From: Actinoplanes teichomyceticus ATCC 31121 | GTDB taxonomy: Bacteria > Actinomycetota > Actinomycetes > Mycobacteriales > Micromonosporaceae | DNA: 64,000 bases | NCBI RefSeq assembly: GCF_003711105.1 | Contig: NZ_CP023865.1 | Span: 5,543,001-5,607,000, forward strand | Direction of reading: 5' to 3' | Part shown: positions 8,677 through 17,750 of the stretch, one piece after another | How the letters are laid out: each line of letters starts with the position of its first letter | How positions within the stretch are numbered: position 1 is the stretch's first letter | Notes under the pieces: model-generated | What the model was told of the DNA's origin: nothing | Databases searched by the model: none | What the model saw: the letters and a program-made list of their open reading frames with translations, nothing else | Position numbers and translations under genes: made by a program

Positions 8677-9974
8677 GCCGTATCAAAGACCTCCAGAAGA
8701 ACCTGTTCGGCGGGACGACCTCGAACGCGCGTCAGTTCGGGATGATCTTCACCCTGGTGGCGATCATCCTGTACTTCCAGTTCGAGACGGACGGGCTGAC
8801 GCTCACCTCCGGCAACCTGATCGCGCTGACGCAGCAGTACGCGTACATCTCGATCCTGTCCATCGGCATGCTGATGGTGATCGTGGCCGGCCACATCGAC
8901 CTGTCGGTCGGCTCGGTCGCCGCGTTCGTCGGCATCATCGTGGCCAAGGCGATCACCGAGCACGACGTGCCGTGGCCGCTGGGCATCCTGCTCGGCCTCG
9001 TGATCGGCGCGCTGATCGGCGCCTGGCAGGGCTTCTGGGTGGCGTACGTCGGCATCCCGGCCTTCATCGTCACGCTCGCCGGCATGCTGCTGTTCCGCGG
9101 CGGCAACCAGTACATCGGCAACGCCAACACGGTGCCGGTGCCGGAGGGCTTCCGCGACATCGGCGCCGGCTACCTGCCGGAGTTCGGCCCGAACACCGGG
9201 TACAACAACGCGACCCTGCTGCTCGGCCTGCTCGCCTGCGTCGCGGTGATCTGGCGCGAGCTGCGCGCCCGCCAGGTCCGGCAGCAGATGGTCGGCGCCG
9301 AGCCCGCCCCGCTGTGGATCTCGATCCTGCGCCTGGCCGTGATGCTCGGCGTGATCGTCTTCGCGACCCTGCGCTTCGCCGGCGGCCGGGTCGGCACCAG
9401 CTTCCCGATCTCCGGTATCATCCTGGCCGTCCTGGTCATCGGGTACTCCTTCTACACCCGCAACACCTCGGGTGGCCGGCACATCTACGCGGTCGGCGGC
9501 AACTCCCGCGCCGCCGAGCTGTCCGGTGTGAAGCTCCGCCGGGTCAACTTCTTCGTCATGATGAACATGTCGGTCCTGTCCGCGCTGGCCGGCATGATCT
9601 TCGTGGCCCGGTCCGCGGCCTCCGGCCCGCAGGACGGTCTGAGCTGGGAGCTGGACGCGATCGCCGCGGTCTTCATCGGCGGCGCCGCGGTCTCCGGCGG
9701 TCTCGGCACGATCAGCGGCGCGATCGTCGGTGGTCTGGTCATGGCCGTGCTCAACAACGGCCTGCAGCTGATCGGCACCGGCTCGGACATGGTCCAGATC
9801 ATCAAGGGTCTGTTCCTGCTCGGCGCGGTCGCCCTGGACGTCTACAACAAGAAGCAGGGCCGGTTCTCGATCATCGCGTCGCTGATGAAACCGTTCCGCC
9901 GCGACGACTCGGCCGCTCTGATCACGGCCACGCCGACCAGCCGCGAGGCCGACGAGGTCTCCGCAGCCAGCTGA
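8673..9974 (+). CDS. mmsB: Monosaccharide ABC importer, permease (MmsB/XylH type)
   Basis: A 433-residue polytopic membrane protein starting at ATG 8673, inside the ATGA overlap with the ATPase gene. It has about ten hydrophobic segments, and the family stretches [16 protein letters not shown] and [19 protein letters not shown], which belong to the BPD_transp_2 (ribose/xylose-type) permeases. The central insertion around residues 160-250 is longer than in RbsC and matches XylH/MmsB-type permeases. It forms the transmembrane pore with the upstream ATPase and the downstream binding protein. Confidence 0.92.
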   Translation: MSRIKDLQKNLFGGTTSNARQFGMIFTLVAIILYFQFETDGLTLTSGNLIALTQQYAYISILSIGMLMVIVAGHIDLSVGSVAAFVGIIVAKAITEHDVPWPLGILLGLVIGALIGAWQGFWVAYVGIPAFIVTLAGMLLFRGGNQYIGNANTVPVPEGFRDIGAGYLPEFGPNTGYNNATLLLGLLACVAVIWRELRARQVRQQMVGAEPAPLWISILRLAVMLGVIVFATLRFAGGRVGTSFPISGIILAVLVIGYSFYTRNTSGGRHIYAVGGNSRAAELSGVKLRRVNFFVMMNMSVLSALAGMIFVARSAASGPQDGLSWELDAIAAVFIGGAAVSGGLGTISGAIVGGLVMAVLNNGLQLIGTGSDMVQIIKGLFLLGAVALDVYNKKQGRFSIIASLMKPFRRDDSAALITATPTSREADEVSAAS

Positions 9975-10021
9975 ACAAGCAATCTCTCTCTCCCAGATAG
10001 AACAGAAGGGTCAACCGCACC

Positions 10022-11140
10022 ATGCGCAACTTCTTCACCCGGAGCCTCGCGGTCAGCACCGCGGCTCTGCTCGCCCTCGGTGTCTCCGCCTGTGGCGGCA
10101 ACGACCGGGAGGGCGACACCTCCACCGGTGGCGACACCGGCGCCGCCGCCTCCGGCTTCGCCAAGGACGCCCTGATCGGCGTGGCCCTGCCGTCGAAGAC
10201 CTCGGAGAACTGGGTGCTCGCCGGTGACCTGTTCACCAACGGGCTCAAGGAGGCCGGCTTCAAGTCGGACGTCCAGTACGCCGGCGCGTCCACCACCGTG
10301 GCCGACCAGCAGGCGCAGATCACCGCCATGGTGACCAAGGGCGCGAAGGTCATCGTGATCGGCGCGACCGACGCCGCCCAGCTGTCCACCCAGGTGGCGG
10401 CGGCCAAGCAGGCCGGCGCGACGGTGATCGCGTACGACCGTCTGATCACCAACACCAAGGACGTCGACTACTACATCGCGTTCGACAACTTCAAGGTCGG
10501 CCAGCTGCAGGGTCAGGCCCTGCTGGACGGCATGAAGGCGAAGAAGGCGACCGGCCCGTGGACCATCGAGCTGTTCTCCGGCTCGCCGGACGACAACAAC
10601 GCCGGTGTCTTCTTCAACGGCGCGATGGACGTGCTCAAGCCGCTGATCGACAAGGGTGAGGTCGTCGTCGGCTCCGGCCAGAAGGAGGTCAAGCAGACCG
10701 CCACGCAGGGCTGGAAGGCCGAGAACGCGCAGAGCCGGATGGACTCGCTGCTGAACTCCACCTACACCAGCAAGACCCTGGACGGCGTGCTGTCGCCGAA
10801 CGACACCCTGGCCCGCGCGATCATCACCTCGGTCAAGGGCGCCGGCAAGCCGATCCCGGTCGTCACCGGCCAGGACTCCGAGGTCGAGTCGGTCAAGTCG
10901 ATCATGGCGGGCGAGCAGTACTCCACGATCAACAAGGACACCCGCAAGCTGGTCGCCGAGACCATCAACATGGTCAAGACCCTGCAGACCGGCGCCAAGC
11001 CGCAGGTGAACGACGAGAAGTCGTACAACAACGGCAGCAAGGTCGTCCCGGCGTACCTGCTCCCGCCGGTCATCGTCACCAAGGCGAACGCCGCCGAGGC
11101 GTACGCCAACGACCCGAAGCTGTCCGCGATCGCCAAGTGA
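10022..11140 (+). CDS. chvE: Monosaccharide ABC importer, substrate-binding lipoprotein (ChvE type)
   Basis: A 372-residue lipoprotein. The signal peptide ends in the lipobox VSAC, so Cys24 would be lipidated, and a Gly/Ser/Thr linker follows. The mature part is a Peripla_BP_4 sugar-binding fold (LIGVALPSKTSENWVLAGD, VIAYDRLI, DGVLSPNDTLARAII) closest to ChvE and xylose/multiple-monosaccharide binders. It follows the permease by 47 bases behind an AAGGG ribosome site, and a strong hairpin follows its stop, so it ends the operon. The exact sugar cannot be read from the sequence; xylose, arabinose, glucose and galactose are all possible. Confidence 0.92.
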   Translation: MRNFFTRSLAVSTAALLALGVSACGGNDREGDTSTGGDTGAAASGFAKDALIGVALPSKTSENWVLAGDLFTNGLKEAGFKSDVQYAGASTTVADQQAQITAMVTKGAKVIVIGATDAAQLSTQVAAAKQAGATVIAYDRLITNTKDVDYYIAFDNFKVGQLQGQALLDGMKAKKATGPWTIELFSGSPDDNNAGVFFNGAMDVLKPLIDKGEVVVGSGQKEVKQTATQGWKAENAQSRMDSLLNSTYTSKTLDGVLSPNDTLARAIITSVKGAGKPIPVVTGQDSEVESVKSIMAGEQYSTINKDTRKLVAETINMVKTLQTGAKPQVNDEKSYNNGSKVVPAYLLPPVIVTKANAAEAYANDPKLSAIAK

Positions 11141-11156
11141 TCTGAGCACAGCGCAC

Positions 11157-11189
11157 GCGGGTGTTCCCGGCTCTGCCGGGGGCACCCGC
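11157..11189 (+). terminator. Rho-independent terminator of the importer operon
   Basis: A long stem: GCGGGTG (11157-11163) and CCCGGC pair with GCCGGG and CACCCGC (11183-11189), with a TT/GG internal mismatch and a TCT loop. TCGTCGTTT follows. It lies 16 bases after the binding-protein stop and just before the next ROK gene, so that gene probably has limited read-through. Confidence 0.85.
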
Positions 11190-11214
11190 TCGTCGTTTGC
11201 CCGGAAGGAACGTC

Positions 11215-12279
11215 GTGTCCGTCAACCAGCACGCGGTGCGCCGGCGCAACCTGGGTGCCCTGCTGCGCTACGTGCACCTGCGTGGCGCCGCCTCGCGTGC
11301 CGAACTGACCAGCGAGCTCGGCCTCAACCGCAGCACGATCGGCGCGCTCGCCGCCGAACTGGCCGCCGCCGGCCTGGTCCGCGAGGACGCCCCGCGTGCC
11401 AGCGGGCGCGCCGGCCGCCCGTCCCCGGTGGTCCGCACCAACACCACCGGCTGCTACGCGTACGCGTTGACCGTCGAGGCGGACCGCCTGCGCGCCGCCC
11501 GCGTCGGCCTCGGCGGCGACGTCCTGGACGCCCGTACCCTCGCGCGCTCTCCCGGCGCGGGCCTCGGCGCCACCCTCCGGGCGCTCGCCGGACTCGCCCG
11601 GGCCCTGCGCCCGGTCTCCGGCGCCCTGCTCGGCTGCGCGGTGGCGATCGCCGGCCGGATCCGGGGCGGGGCGCACGGTCCGGAACTCGACGCGTACGTC
11701 GGCGAGACGCTCGGTGACGAGCTGGGTCTGGACCGCCCCGCCCAGGTCGGCAACCTCGCCGATCTCGCCGCGCTGGCCGAGCACACCCGCGGCGCCGCGG
11801 TCGGCCTCGACGACGTCGTGCACCTGCACGGCGACGGCGGCATCAACGCCGGACTGATCATCGGGGGCCGCGGCTTCACCGGCCACAACGGCATCGGCGC
11901 GCAGGCCGGCCACATGGTCGTCAACCCGGACGGGCGGCCGTGCCGCTGCGGCTCACGCGGCTGCTGGGAAGCGGAGATCGACGCGGCCGGCACCGACGGG
12001 CCCGACACCCGGCGCGCCGCGGAGTGGCTCGGCCACGGCGTCGCCAACCTGGTCAACATCCTGAACCCGGAAGCCGTCGTCTTCGGCGGCACGCTGACCG
12101 GGCTCTACCGCACCGGCCACGCCGAGGTCCGCGCCCGGGTGCGCGCCATGGCGCTACCGGCCTGCCGCACCGACCTGCGTCTGAGCGCCGCCCTGCTGGG
12201 CGACGACGCTCCGCTGATCGGCGCGGCCGAGCTGGCCTTCGAACCCGTCCTCGACGACCCGCTCAGCACCGCGGCGTAA
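11215..12279 (+). CDS. ROK-family transcriptional regulator (second)
   Basis: A 354-residue ROK protein starting at GTG 11215 with AAGGA at 11205-11209. Residues about 5-60 form the winged HTH (SRAELTSELGLNRSTIGAL). The sugar-kinase-like part follows, with the zinc motif CRCGSRGC and then WE. It is shorter than the first ROK regulator and weakly similar to it, so the two are not a recent duplication. It sits after the importer terminator on the same strand. It may be a second sensor for the importer or may act elsewhere; nothing in the sequence decides which. Confidence 0.88.
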   Translation: MSVNQHAVRRRNLGALLRYVHLRGAASRAELTSELGLNRSTIGALAAELAAAGLVREDAPRASGRAGRPSPVVRTNTTGCYAYALTVEADRLRAARVGLGGDVLDARTLARSPGAGLGATLRALAGLARALRPVSGALLGCAVAIAGRIRGGAHGPELDAYVGETLGDELGLDRPAQVGNLADLAALAEHTRGAAVGLDDVVHLHGDGGINAGLIIGGRGFTGHNGIGAQAGHMVVNPDGRPCRCGSRGCWEAEIDAAGTDGPDTRRAAEWLGHGVANLVNILNPEAVVFGGTLTGLYRTGHAEVRARVRAMALPACRTDLRLSAALLGDDAPLIGAAELAFEPVLDDPLSTAA

Positions 12280-12446
12280 CCGGCTCGCCGCGGCGCCCGC
12301 GCCCGTGGGCGGCGGCGATGGGACCCGAGTCGCGTCGTGTGCCAGGGCCCGCGGCGCCCGCGCCCGCGCCCGCGCGGCGGCGGACCCGGCCCGCGCGGCG
12401 ACGGGCCGCGCGGCGACGGGCCGGGCGGCGGCGGGCCGGGCGGCGG

Positions 12447-14309
12447 TCACCACGGTGACGTGGCGCGGCCCCCGGCCAGAGCGTCGAGCACCGCGCCGGC
12501 CAGCGGCGTACACAGCAGGTCCTCGACCGGCTGCGGCAGGGCGATCCGCCAGTTCGGGTACTCGTGGACGGTGCCCGGCATGTTCGGCCGCTCGGCGACG
12601 CCGGCCACGTCGTCCAGGGTGGCGACGACCACCCGGGACGGGCAGCCGGCCAGGCCCCGGTGCTCGGCGACGACCGCCGCGGCGACCTGCTCGGGGCCGA
12701 TCCGGCCGGCCGGGTCGATGCCGGCCCGCTCGCACAGCTCCCGGCGGGTCTCGGCGATGGACCCGGCGTCGTAGGTCTTGCCGATCCGGTCCATCGCCGC
12801 CTCGTCCGAACCGGTCAGGATCCCGGCGATGGTGGCCTGGTCGTGGCTGTCGGCCGCGCCCATCGTCCCCTCCGGATTCGCCCAGCACGCCCAGCCCATC
12901 CCGGTCCGGTAGCCGAGCATGCCGATCGCCGCCATCGTCTCGCGCACCTGCGGGGCGACCGTGCCGATGTCCTCGCCGACGATCCACGCGCCGGCCCGGC
13001 AGGCCTCGATCCGCAGCACGGCGAGCAGCTCGTCCACCGGATAGCGCACGTACGCGCCGTCGGCCACCGAGCCGCCCACCGGAACCCAGAACAGCTGCCA
13101 CAGCTGCATGACGTGGTCCAGCCGCAGCGCGCCGGCGTGCCGCAGGCTGGCCCGCACCAGGGCCACGAACGGGGCGAAGCCGGCCGCGGTCAGGGCGTGC
13201 GGGTCGAACGGCGGCAGCGACCAGCGCTGCCCCTCCCGGTTCCACGGGTCGGCCGGGCAGCCCACCTCGAAGTCGAAGGCCAGCAGGTCCTGGTGCTGCC
13301 ACGCGTCGGCGGAACCGAAGTCGAACCCGACCGCGACGTCCAGGCACACCGTGACGCCGCTGTGACAGGCGACGGCGAGCTGGCGGTCGGCGACCCACTG
13401 GCACCACATGTGGAAGCGGACCCGGTCGGCGTGCTCGCGGGCGAACGCGGCGACGGCGCCGCCGCGCGGGTGGGCGTACCCGGCGGGCCACTGCCGCCAG
13501 TCCCCGCCGTACGTCTCGGCCAGCACGCACCAGGTCGCGAACGTCGTCAGGTCGGGGTCCAGGCCGGCGGCCCAGGCCCGGAACTCGGCCGGCTCCTCGT
13601 CACGCACCGCGGCCCAGATCCGTTCCAGCGCGGCCGACTTGAGCCGGGCGACCGCGTCCCGGTCGATGCGCCGCCGCGCGTTGAGCGCCCGGCCCGCCGC
13701 GGCCAGGTCGGACAGGTCGACCCGCTCGGCGCCGGGCGCATCGCCGGGCGCGATGTGCAGGACGTTCAACCACTGCCGGCTGGCCGGGCTGTACGGCGAG
13801 TCCATCGCCGGGGTGACCGGCGCCATCGCATGGATCGGACTCACCATGATCATGCCGGCCCGCCGGGCGGCCACCGAGCGCGCGATCAGCGCCAGGTCGC
13901 GGAAGTCGCCGATGCCCCACGACTCACGGCTGCGCGCGGCGTAGAGCTGCACCGCGAGCCCGAACGAGCGCGGCGGCTGCGGCAGCGTCTCCGGGGCCAC
14001 CAGCAGCAGGTGCGAGGCGCCGTCATCGGTGGTCAGCCGGTGGTAGCCGGGCCGGTCCACGAAGCCGTCGGCACGGACCACCGTGCTGTCCTCCATCTCC
14101 ACCCGGCCGGACAGGCGGGGATGCCACCGCCCGGGCGTGGCGATCAGGACGTCCGGGCCGGGGACGGCGGTGCGGCCGAACCGGTCGGTCAGCTGCTGCC
14201 AGGTGCGGTCGGCGACGCCCCGGAAGACGCCGAAGGCGTCGGTGTATCCGGGGACTATGCCGAGGGCGGCGCTGTCGAGGACGGCGCCGGCGGGAGACGA
14301 GGCGGTCAT
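12447..14309 (-). CDS. malQ: 4-alpha-glucanotransferase (amylomaltase, GH77)
   Basis: A 620-residue cytoplasmic enzyme that transfers alpha-1,4-glucan segments between maltodextrins and releases glucose. The start is taken at ATG 14309, where the recognisable protein begins; no good ribosome site precedes it. GH77 hallmarks include PYSPASRQWLN, the nucleophile region ALRLDHVMQL, the acid/base WIVGEDIGTV and the third carboxylate in SHDQATIAG. Length and order fit actinobacterial MalQ, which carries an N-terminal extra domain. It has no maltose genes beside it. About 165 bases of extremely GC-rich, repeat-like sequence separate its stop from the ROK gene. Confidence 0.93.
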   Translation of the reverse strand: MTASSPAGAVLDSAALGIVPGYTDAFGVFRGVADRTWQQLTDRFGRTAVPGPDVLIATPGRWHPRLSGRVEMEDSTVVRADGFVDRPGYHRLTTDDGASHLLLVAPETLPQPPRSFGLAVQLYAARSRESWGIGDFRDLALIARSVAARRAGMIMVSPIHAMAPVTPAMDSPYSPASRQWLNVLHIAPGDAPGAERVDLSDLAAAGRALNARRRIDRDAVARLKSAALERIWAAVRDEEPAEFRAWAAGLDPDLTTFATWCVLAETYGGDWRQWPAGYAHPRGGAVAAFAREHADRVRFHMWCQWVADRQLAVACHSGVTVCLDVAVGFDFGSADAWQHQDLLAFDFEVGCPADPWNREGQRWSLPPFDPHALTAAGFAPFVALVRASLRHAGALRLDHVMQLWQLFWVPVGGSVADGAYVRYPVDELLAVLRIEACRAGAWIVGEDIGTVAPQVRETMAAIGMLGYRTGMGWACWANPEGTMGAADSHDQATIAGILTGSDEAAMDRIGKTYDAGSIAETRRELCERAGIDPAGRIGPEQVAAAVVAEHRGLAGCPSRVVVATLDDVAGVAERPNMPGTVHEYPNWRIALPQPVEDLLCTPLAGAVLDALAGGRATSPW

Positions 14310-14527
14310 GCCGACGACGGTCCACCGTCGCGGATGCCCGGCGATTCCCAACGGAGAGCAGCCACGGTGCAACATCCGGCACGCCGGGTTCCGGCCCGGT
14401 GGCCCGGCCGGGCGCCGGAACGCCGGACGGCCCACGCCCGGCCCGGCGGCCCGGGTAGAGCCGGAACGCGGGCGGCCCGCACCCGGCCCGGCGACGGGGG
14501 CGAAGAGCCGGGACGCGGAGCGGCCCG

Positions 14528-15343
14528 TCAGCGGCCGGGGCGGTCGAGCGCGGTCACCTCACGTACCGCCTCGGCGATGTGCCGGAAGTCCTTCCTCAGC
14601 AGCGCGCCGTGGTTGCTGGCCACCTTCGCCGCGATCCGGATGTTCGGGTTGCCGGCGGTCACCCGGCCGAGGCTGGCACGGATCCGTTCCTGCTCGTCGC
14701 CGCGGCTTCCGAAGGACGTGCCGGAGGCCACCACGTAGCGCACCGCAACGGTGATCCCGTTCAGCACCGGGCCCAGCTCCCGCTCCCGGGAAAGCTTGCC
14801 GAGCTCGATGTTGCTGTCCGCCTGCTGCTCGGCGGTCATCCGCGGGGTCAGGCCGGTCGGGCGCAGCAGTGGCAGGAACCAGCCCAGCCGCCGGAACAGC
14901 CGGCGGATCCGCCGCTCCATCGCCTCGTCCAGCCAGTCGTGCGGGAACGCGCCGTCGACCAGGACCGCGCCCACGGCACGCCCCGGGTTGCGGGCGGCCC
15001 AGTGCGCCGCGACGACCGCCCCGTACGACCAGCCGACCAGCAGCGCGCGCCGCACACCGCGGGCGGCGAGAACCGCGTCGACGTCGCGGACCGCCGCCTC
15101 GAAGGAGTAGTCCGCCGATCGCCGGGACCGGCCGCGGGCGCGCTCGTCGTAGGTGATGTGCCGCCACCCGGGCCCCAGCTCGGCGATCACCCGCCGCCAG
15201 TACCCCTGGGTGGCGAACTGGCCGTTGAGGTAGAGCACCGGGACGCCGGGACCGCCGGTGTCGGTGACGGCCAGGGCCGTGTCGTCGACCGCCAGCATGC
15301 CGGTCCATGCCGAACCGGTCGCGGGGGTGCCGTTCTTCGTCAT
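14528..15343 (-). CDS. Alpha/beta-hydrolase fold protein
   Basis: A 271-residue hydrolase starting at ATG 15343, with AGGAG just upstream. It has the nucleophile elbow VGWSYGAVVA (G-x-S-x-G), an oxyanion-type segment VLYLNGQFATQGYWR, and a late SNHGALL histidine. LVDGAFPHDW follows strand 6. This is the usual architecture of alpha/beta-hydrolase fold 1 esterases, lipases and C-C hydrolases; the substrate cannot be told. No signal peptide is seen. A 25-bp tandem repeat lies just upstream, so its promoter is unusual or distant. Confidence 0.85.
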   Translation of the reverse strand: MTKNGTPATGSAWTGMLAVDDTALAVTDTGGPGVPVLYLNGQFATQGYWRRVIAELGPGWRHITYDERARGRSRRSADYSFEAAVRDVDAVLAARGVRRALLVGWSYGAVVAAHWAARNPGRAVGAVLVDGAFPHDWLDEAMERRIRRLFRRLGWFLPLLRPTGLTPRMTAEQQADSNIELGKLSRERELGPVLNGITVAVRYVVASGTSFGSRGDEQERIRASLGRVTAGNPNIRIAAKVASNHGALLRKDFRHIAEAVREVTALDRPGR

Positions 15344-15380
15344 GTGATCTCCTGTTCGCGCTGGACGTCCGGGCGGCTCC

Positions 15381-15527
15381 GACGGGCCGGGAACGGGGTG
15401 CCCCGACGGGCCGGAAGCGGGGTGCCCCCAGCGGGCCGGAAGCGGGACGGCCACGACGGGCCGGAAGCGGGACGGCCACGACGGGCCGGAAGCGGGACGG
15501 CCACGACGGGCCGGAAGCGGGGCGACC
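15381..15527. repeat. 25-bp GC-rich tandem repeat, about six copies
   Basis: About six head-to-tail copies of a unit beginning GACGGGCCGGAAGCGGGAC. Three central copies are identical and the flanking ones vary by a few bases or in length. The array fills the gap between the hydrolase start (15343) and the end of the DUF4097 gene (15587). Related but degenerate GCCGGAACGC-type sequence also occurs downstream of the hydrolase at about 14400-14520. No open frame across it looks coding. Confidence 0.85.
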
Positions 15528-15586
15528 GGATACGGGCCGGGGCGGTGGCCACCGGTGGACCCGGCAGCACCGCCCCGGCGGCTGCT

Positions 15587-16252
15587 TCAGTGGCTGCGGG
15601 CGGTGATGTCGCCGTGCCCGGTGGTGGCGCGGATGTCGAGGCCGACGGCGCCGTCGTTGCGCAGGGCGTTGCTGACCCGGCCGTGGCCGGTGCCGGCGTC
15701 CAGGGCGGCCGAGACCCCGGCAGCAGCGGCGATCGAGATGTCGCCCGACTCGGTGCGCAGCACGACCGTGCCGCGCACGGCCTCGGCGATCCGGATGTCG
15801 CCACGCGCGGTGCTGATCTCCGCGGGACCGGTCAGCCGGCCGATCTCGACGTCGCCGTCGACCGCGGTGAGGCGGACGCTCGCCGCCTCGTCGATCTTGG
15901 CCTGCCGGTACGCGCCCTCGACCGCCACGTCGCCGAGGCGCCCCACTCCGCGCAGCTCGGCGGCGCCGGCCCGGGCCTCGACCCGGGAGCCGGCCGGCAG
16001 CTGGACGGTGACCTCCAGCGATCCGGAGGCGCCGAGGAGCCGATGGTCGGCGGCGGGGGTGGTGATCCGCAGCACCCCGTCGGCGTAGGCGACCGCGGTC
16101 CGCTCAGCGGTCCGGGTGTCGCGGCTGCGGGAGGGGTCGACCGGCCGGATCTCCACGGTGGTGTCGTCGCGGTCCGCGGCGATGAACCGGACGTGCCCGG
16201 CCGGGATGTCGAGGACGGCGGAGATCGGGGCGGGGGTGTCGAACGTGCGCAT
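15587..16252 (-). CDS. DUF4097 family beta-helical protein
   Basis: A 221-residue protein starting at ATG 16252 behind GGGAGAG. It consists of repeated short strands with alternating DVEIGRLTGPAEI, GDIRIAEAVRG, GDISIAAAAG and GHGDITARS turns, the right-handed beta-helix-like pattern of DUF4097 (putative adhesin) proteins. There is no signal peptide, which is common in actinobacterial members. It is transcribed divergently from the IS30-HTH/MarR-type regulator, and the shared region is full of CGTTGCAACG-like sites, so the regulator probably controls it. Its biochemical role is unknown. Confidence 0.85.
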   Translation of the reverse strand: MRTFDTPAPISAVLDIPAGHVRFIAADRDDTTVEIRPVDPSRSRDTRTAERTAVAYADGVLRITTPAADHRLLGASGSLEVTVQLPAGSRVEARAGAAELRGVGRLGDVAVEGAYRQAKIDEAASVRLTAVDGDVEIGRLTGPAEISTARGDIRIAEAVRGTVVLRTESGDISIAAAAGVSAALDAGTGHGRVSNALRNDGAVGLDIRATTGHGDITARSH

Positions 16253-16319
16253 CGTGCTCTCCCAAGTTTCGCTCGCTGTTTCCGATGCCAGAAACGCTAC
16301 GTTGCTTTCCACTTTCCTT

Positions 16320-16425
16320 CAACAACTTTGTTGCACAGCGAGCCCGTTCCTGCAGCTCAAGGTAGCGTTATCGTTGCAACGTGCGTTCGGGTAATGCAAC
16401 GAACATCTCCCCTGTCGTTGCAATG
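16320..16425. promoter_or_regulatory. Cluster of CGTTGCAACG-like operators between divergent genes
   Basis: A perfect palindrome CGTTGCAACG lies at 16372-16381, with variants CGTTGCAATG (16416-16425), AATGCAACG (16393-16401), GTTGCAC (16330-16336) and an inverted pair CAACAA-CT-TTGTTG (16320-16333). CGTTGC also occurs at 16300-16305. Spacing among the right-hand sites is about 21-22 bases, or two helical turns. The region is AT-richer than its surroundings and separates the DUF4097 gene from the divergent regulator, so autoregulation and joint control are likely. Confidence 0.7.
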
Positions 16426-16491
16426 ACTCGGTGGTGAACGCTATGGTGGCCAGGTCACGGACGCACGTGGCTCACCACCGAGGAGGTCACG

Positions 16492-17241
16492 ATGCCGGGA
16501 GGCAGGCTCACCCAGCAGGAACGCCATCAGATCGCGCTGGGGCTCGCGGACGACCTGCCCTATGCCGAGATCGGCCGGCGTCTCGACCGTCCGACCTCGA
16601 CGATCACACGTGAGGTGATGCGCAACGGCGGCCCCACCGCCTACCGCGCCGACCTGGCGCACCGCGCCAGCGAACGCCGCGCCCACCGGCGCGCGCCCGC
16701 CTCCTCGCGGCGCGCCGGGGCGGAACCCCAGCCGCCGGGCCGCGACGCCGCCGCCGTCGCCGACTACGCGGAGGCGTTCACCACCGTGCTGATGGCCTCC
16801 GGCCTGAACCGGATGGCGGCCCGGGTGCTGACCTGCCTGTTCACCACCGACGACGGCAGCCTCACCGCGGCGCAGCTCAGCCGGCGCCTCGAGGTCAGCC
16901 CGGCATCCATCTCCAAGGCGATCGCCTTCCTGGAGAGCCAGACCCTCGTCCGCCGGGAACGCGACGAACGCCGCCGTGACCGTTACGTCGTCGACGACGA
17001 GCTGTTCTACCAGGCGACGCTCGCCAGCGCCCGGGCCAACGACCGGCTCGTCGAGACCGCACGCCGCGGCGTCGCCGTGCTCGGCCCGCACACCCCGGCG
17101 GCCGCCCGGCTGGAGAACATCGCCCGTTTCCTCGACTTCATCAGCGAGAGCATCGTCCGCGCCGCCGAACAGGCCCGCGCGGTCCTGCACACCGGCCCGG
17201 GCGCCGCCTCGACCGGCATCGGGGCGACGGAGGATCACTGA
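16492..17241 (+). CDS. Transcriptional regulator: IS30-type HTH fused to a MarR/GbsR-type domain
   Basis: A 249-residue protein with two DNA-binding modules. Residues 1-50 (LTQQERHQIALGLADDLPYA, then EIGRRLDRPTSTITREV) match the HTH_38 domain found at the N-terminus of IS30 transposases. A basic Arg/Ala linker follows. Residues about 90-190 form a winged helix of MarR/GbsR type (LTAAQLSRRLEVSPASISKA and RRERDERRRDRYVV), followed by a C-terminal helical dimerisation region. No DDE catalytic core is present, so this is a regulator and not a transposase remnant. Start ATG 16492 follows GAGGAGG. It lies beside its probable operators. Confidence 0.85.
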   Translation: MPGGRLTQQERHQIALGLADDLPYAEIGRRLDRPTSTITREVMRNGGPTAYRADLAHRASERRAHRRAPASSRRAGAEPQPPGRDAAAVADYAEAFTTVLMASGLNRMAARVLTCLFTTDDGSLTAAQLSRRLEVSPASISKAIAFLESQTLVRRERDERRRDRYVVDDELFYQATLASARANDRLVETARRGVAVLGPHTPAAARLENIARFLDFISESIVRAAEQARAVLHTGPGAASTGIGATEDH

Positions 17242-17392
17242 CTCGCGCCATCACGAGCGGCCCCCGGCGCGGCGCGCCTTCGCGCGGCCGTCAGCGCCGC
17301 CGGACAACGCCCGCGTTGCGCCGGCCCTGACGCGGCGCGCCTTCGCGGTGGCCGGTCGGCGTACACCGGCGGGTCGCCCCGCCCGTGGTATG

Positions 17393-17434
17393 TGCCGCGG
17401 ACCGTGCTCCTGGCGTGCGGCACGGTCCGCGGCA
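17393..17434. terminator. Bidirectional hairpin between convergent genes
   Basis: A perfect 15-bp inverted repeat, TGCCGCGGACCGTGC at 17393-17407 and its complement at 17420-17434, with a 12-base loop. It lies between the regulator ending at 17241 and the convergent small gene ending at 17447. There is no T-tract, which is usual for actinobacterial terminators. The rest of the gap (17242-17392) is GC-rich with two copies of GGCGCGCCTTCGCG and no gene. Confidence 0.75.
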
Positions 17435-17446
17435 GCGTCCACGGGA

Positions 17447-17749
17447 TCAGATGCCGGACGGGGTGCCCGGGCTGTCGTCGGTCGAGCCTTGCCCGAGATT
17501 GCTGCGCCGTCCCGCCACCGCCGGGTCCGGCGACAGGTTCGGCTGGCCGCCCTGCTCCCCCGCCCGGGGTGCGTGCTCGGCCTCCGGGTCGTACGCAAGC
17601 TCCTCCTTGCCCTGCGCCCGGCTCGCGTCCCAGGCGGTCGGATCGGCGCCCGCGCGGCGCTCCCCCAGATCCGCGGTGCCCTCCGCGGTGGGCTCGCTGC
17701 CCTCGTCGAGCGGATCGCCGGCGTCGACGCCCCAGGGCTGCTCGCTCAC
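17447..17749 (-). CDS. Small hydrophilic acidic protein
   Basis: A 100-residue protein starting at GTG 17749, with GAGGG five bases upstream and the stop of the preceding small gene one base away, so the pair is translationally coupled. It is rich in Glu, Asp, Gly and Pro, has no cysteine, no hydrophobic segment and no signal peptide, and probably lacks a stable fold. Recognisable stretches include PTAWDASRAQGKEELAYDPE and GQPNLSPDPAVAGRR. I do not know a family for it. Its neighbours suggest a stress- or spore-associated protein, which is inference. Confidence 0.65.
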   Translation of the reverse strand: MSEQPWGVDAGDPLDEGSEPTAEGTADLGERRAGADPTAWDASRAQGKEELAYDPEAEHAPRAGEQGGQPNLSPDPAVAGRRSNLGQGSTDDSPGTPSGI

Positions 17750-17750
17750 G

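Noticed and set aside
16492..16641. Transposase fragment (IS30 HTH)
   Set aside because: The HTH is joined in frame to a complete MarR/GbsR-type domain. No terminal repeats or DDE core are present, so it is a regulator and not an insertion-sequence remnant.
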